The position numbers and the translations under genes were made by a program. Positions 62,245 to 64,000 of a stretch of DNA of 64,000 nt are shown one piece after another. Position 1 is the first letter of the stretch. Each line of letters opens with the position of its first letter. Source of the stretch: Pseudogulbenkiania subflava DSM 22618 (GTDB lineage Bacteria > Pseudomonadota > Gammaproteobacteria > Burkholderiales > Chromobacteriaceae); NCBI RefSeq assembly GCF_900177275.1, contig NZ_FXAG01000021.1, positions 21,184-85,183 of the forward strand. The letters are read 5' to 3'. The notes beneath the pieces were generated by a model that searched no databases, had not been told where the DNA came from, and saw only the letters and a program-made list of their open reading frames with translations.

Positions 62245-63681
62245 TCACGCCGCCACCCTCGGCAGCAGCTCAGCCAACCGCCCCAGCGCCACGTCAATAG
62301 AGCTGGCATCGATGCCGCCGTAGCCGAACAGCAGCCCTTGCTGTAAGGGCTCGCCGGCATAGAAGGCTGAAATCCCATACAGGCCGATAGACTCGTTGCG
62401 GGCGGCGGCGATCACGTCGCCTTCTTGCAGCCCCTGCTTGAGCCGGGCGATCAGGTGGATGCCGGCGGCGGGGATGATGGGGTCGAGCCATGAGCTGAGT
62501 TCGCCCTTGAGATGGGAGAGCAGGGTCTGGCGGCGTTCGGTGTAATGCTTGTGCATGCGCCGCAGGTGTTTGGCGAAGTCTCCGTTCAGCATGAAGCTTG
62601 CCAGTGCGGTCTGGGTCAGGGTGCAGCCGTGCCAGTCGCCGATCTGCTTGGCCTTGAGCAGTGCCGCCAGCAGCGAGGAGGGCGGTACGACATAGCCCAC
62701 GCGCAGGTCGGGGAAGATGGTTTTGGAGAAGGTGCCGACGTAGGCCACCAGGCCGGCGCGGTCGAGGCTCTTGAGGGGTTCCATCGGCCGCCCTTCGAAA
62801 CGGTACTCGCCGTCGTAATCGTCCTCGATGATGACCGCGCCGTAGCGTTGCGCCCATTCCAGCAGCGCGATGCGGCGCTCCAGGCTCATCGGCATGCCGA
62901 GCGGGAACTGATGCGAGGGCGTGACGTAGACCAGGCGGGCGCTTTTCGGCAGTTTCTCGACGATGATCCCCTCCGCATCGACCGGCACCGGCACCACCTT
63001 GCCCCCTTGCGCCGTAAAGCAGGCGCGGGCAGGGGGATAGCCGGGGTCTTCCACCGCCACCACGTCGCCCGGTTCAAGTACCGCGCGCGCCATCAGGTCC
63101 AGCGCCTGCTGTGCGCCCTGGGTGACGATGACCTCCTGCCAGGAGCTGGTGACGGCACGGTTGAAGGCGAGGTAGCGCGATATGGCGAGGCGCAGTTCCT
63201 GTTCGCCGGCCGGGTCGCGGTAGGCGCCGCGCTCCCGCGCCTGTATGCGCAGGGCGTGGTTGATGCAGCGCCGCCAGGTGTCGAAGGGGAACGGCGTCTT
63301 GTCGATGACGCCGCCCATGAAGTCGAAGGGCAGGGTGGTGCCGGGCCTGGGCAGGGCCAGTCCGGCGGGAAGCCGGTCCCACAGCGGGGCGGCGGTGGCG
63401 CGCGTGGTGGTTTGTTGTGGTGGCTGAGGTGGCAGGCGCATCAGGCTCTCGGCGATGTAGGTGCCGTCGCCGGGGCGGGTGTGGAGGAAGCCTTCTGAGC
63501 CCAGCCGTTCGAACACGTCGAGCGTGGTCTTGCGCGATACGCCGAGCTGCGCTGCCAGGTCGCGCGTCGAGGGCAGGCGTTCGCCGGCGGCGAGACGGCC
63601 GGCGAGGATGGCCTCGCGCAGTTGCCGGTAGATCTGCCCGGCCAGGTCATGGCTGCCTTGAATGGTTACCTGGATGTCCAT
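62245..63681 (-). CDS. MocR/PdxR-type regulator (GntR HTH plus aminotransferase domain)
   Basis: 478 residues. N-terminal GntR winged helix (GQIYRQLREAILAGRLAAGERLPSTRDLAAQLGVSRKTTLDVFERL), then an aspartate-aminotransferase fold with IIEDDYDGEYRFEGRP and the PLP lysine in YVGTFSKTIFPDLRVGYVV. Divergent from a carboxymuconolactone-decarboxylase-like gene; TGGTTA repeats lie between. Confidence 0.92.
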   Translation of the reverse strand: MDIQVTIQGSHDLAGQIYRQLREAILAGRLAAGERLPSTRDLAAQLGVSRKTTLDVFERLGSEGFLHTRPGDGTYIAESLMRLPPQPPQQTTTRATAAPLWDRLPAGLALPRPGTTLPFDFMGGVIDKTPFPFDTWRRCINHALRIQARERGAYRDPAGEQELRLAISRYLAFNRAVTSSWQEVIVTQGAQQALDLMARAVLEPGDVVAVEDPGYPPARACFTAQGGKVVPVPVDAEGIIVEKLPKSARLVYVTPSHQFPLGMPMSLERRIALLEWAQRYGAVIIEDDYDGEYRFEGRPMEPLKSLDRAGLVAYVGTFSKTIFPDLRVGYVVPPSSLLAALLKAKQIGDWHGCTLTQTALASFMLNGDFAKHLRRMHKHYTERRQTLLSHLKGELSSWLDPIIPAAGIHLIARLKQGLQEGDVIAAARNESIGLYGISAFYAGEPLQQGLLFGYGGIDASSIDVALGRLAELLPRVAA

Positions 63682-63684
63682 CGC

Positions 63685-63716
63685 ACTGGTTACCTCAAAT
63701 TTCCAAAAACTGGTTA
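63685..63716. promoter_or_regulatory. MocR operator direct repeats
   Basis: ACTGGTTA at 63685-63692 and 63709-63716, 24 bp apart, with a further TGGTTA at 63663 inside the gene. Direct repeats of this type are used by MocR regulators. Confidence 0.6.
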
Positions 63717-63797
63717 TTTTTACACGCCACGGTAGGGCCTAAGCTTACGCCCATAGTCCTGATTGCAGGACGCAACGTGAACTTAACGGAGTGAGCC

Positions 63798-64000
63798 ATG
63801 GAACAACGTCTCGATTTCTACAAAGCCAGCCCGGGGGCTCTCAAGGCGATGCTGGGCCTCGAAGAGCAGGTCAGCACGTCCGGCCTGGAAAAGTCGCTGC
63901 TCGAACTGGTGCGCCTGCGCGCCTCGCAGATCAACGGCTGCGCCTTCTGCCTCGACATGCACGTGACCGATGCGCGCAAGAACGGCGAGAGCGAGCGCCG
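63798..64000 (+). CDS. carboxymuconolactone decarboxylase / AhpD-like protein (5' part)
   Basis: 67 residues before the window ends. MEQRLDFYKASPGALKAMLGLE and the redox motif INGCAFCLDMHVTDAR (CxxC plus His) mark an AhpD-type peroxidase-partner protein. GGAG precedes the ATG at 63798. Divergent pairing with a MocR regulator predicts control by it. Confidence 0.88.
   Translation, partial: MEQRLDFYKASPGALKAMLGLEEQVSTSGLEKSLLELVRLRASQINGCAFCLDMHVTDARKNGESER

Noticed and set aside
1..64000. tRNA, rRNA or CRISPR loci
   Set aside because: No cloverleaf with conserved tRNA bases, rRNA motif or regularly spaced repeats was recognised by eye; a covariance search could still find a missed small RNA.

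Overview
The window is a high-GC, gene-dense chromosome segment of a betaproteobacterium, most likely of the Neisseriales (Chromobacteriaceae-like). The main reason is the long conserved block rpsB-tsf-pyrH-frr-uppS-cdsA-dxr-rseP-bamA-skp-lpxD-fabZ-lpxA-lpxB-rnhB, flanked by argF/argG, a gph-trpE operon and molybdenum-cofactor genes. The assignment is inferred from gene order and protein content only. No rRNA, tRNA, CRISPR array or intact insertion sequence was found.

Layout. 1-6.3 kb: a dinG helicase running off the left edge, a lysine-type basic amino acid decarboxylase, then argF and argG separated by a 199-bp foldable inverted-repeat element. 6.4-10.5 kb: a DUF2788 membrane protein, then a leftward operon rpe-SDR-gph-trpE with a 14-codon Trp-containing leader ORF ahead of trpE. 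10.6-19.6 kb: apaG, an Atm1-type ABC exporter, pepD, nudC, a ybdK-like ligase with a CPA2 antiporter, mtfA and a small membrane protein. 19.6-34.5 kb: translation, isoprenoid, outer-membrane assembly and lipid A genes, nearly all co-oriented, ending in rnhB and a deoxyinosine glycosylase. 34.7-37.3 kb: a small hypothetical gene, mobB, moeA and a [2Fe-2S] ferredoxin.

37.3-46.3 kb is the most interesting part: a shikimate/quinate-type catabolic island. It opens with scars of two truncated genes (a carboxymuconolactone decarboxylase tail and a gabD tail) and a frameshifted GntR regulator. It then carries an HPPD-like gene and a separate TIM-barrel gene that together look like a split QuiC1 3-dehydroshikimate dehydratase, a PcaR/PobR-like IclR regulator, a porin, an atypical AroE-family dehydrogenase and a PcaK-like transporter. 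Three promoters in the island share one architecture (TTGAC, CTACA and 15-bp GTTCGAT-type boxes), so IclR control of the whole set can be predicted. The inferred route is uptake by porin and MFS carrier, oxidation of shikimate to 3-dehydroshikimate, then dehydration to protocatechuate.

46.4-64 kb is accessory: an MFS carrier, a decapitated class II glutamine amidotransferase, a TetR/thioesterase pair with a clear operator, slyD, chromate resistance genes chrB and chrA, a CsoR/RcnR-type sensor with a histidine-tailed DMT exporter, LysR-rarD, an XRE-cupin regulator with GNAT and YdcZ genes, an AraC-led oxidoreductase group, and a MocR regulator divergent from an AhpD-like gene cut by the right edge.
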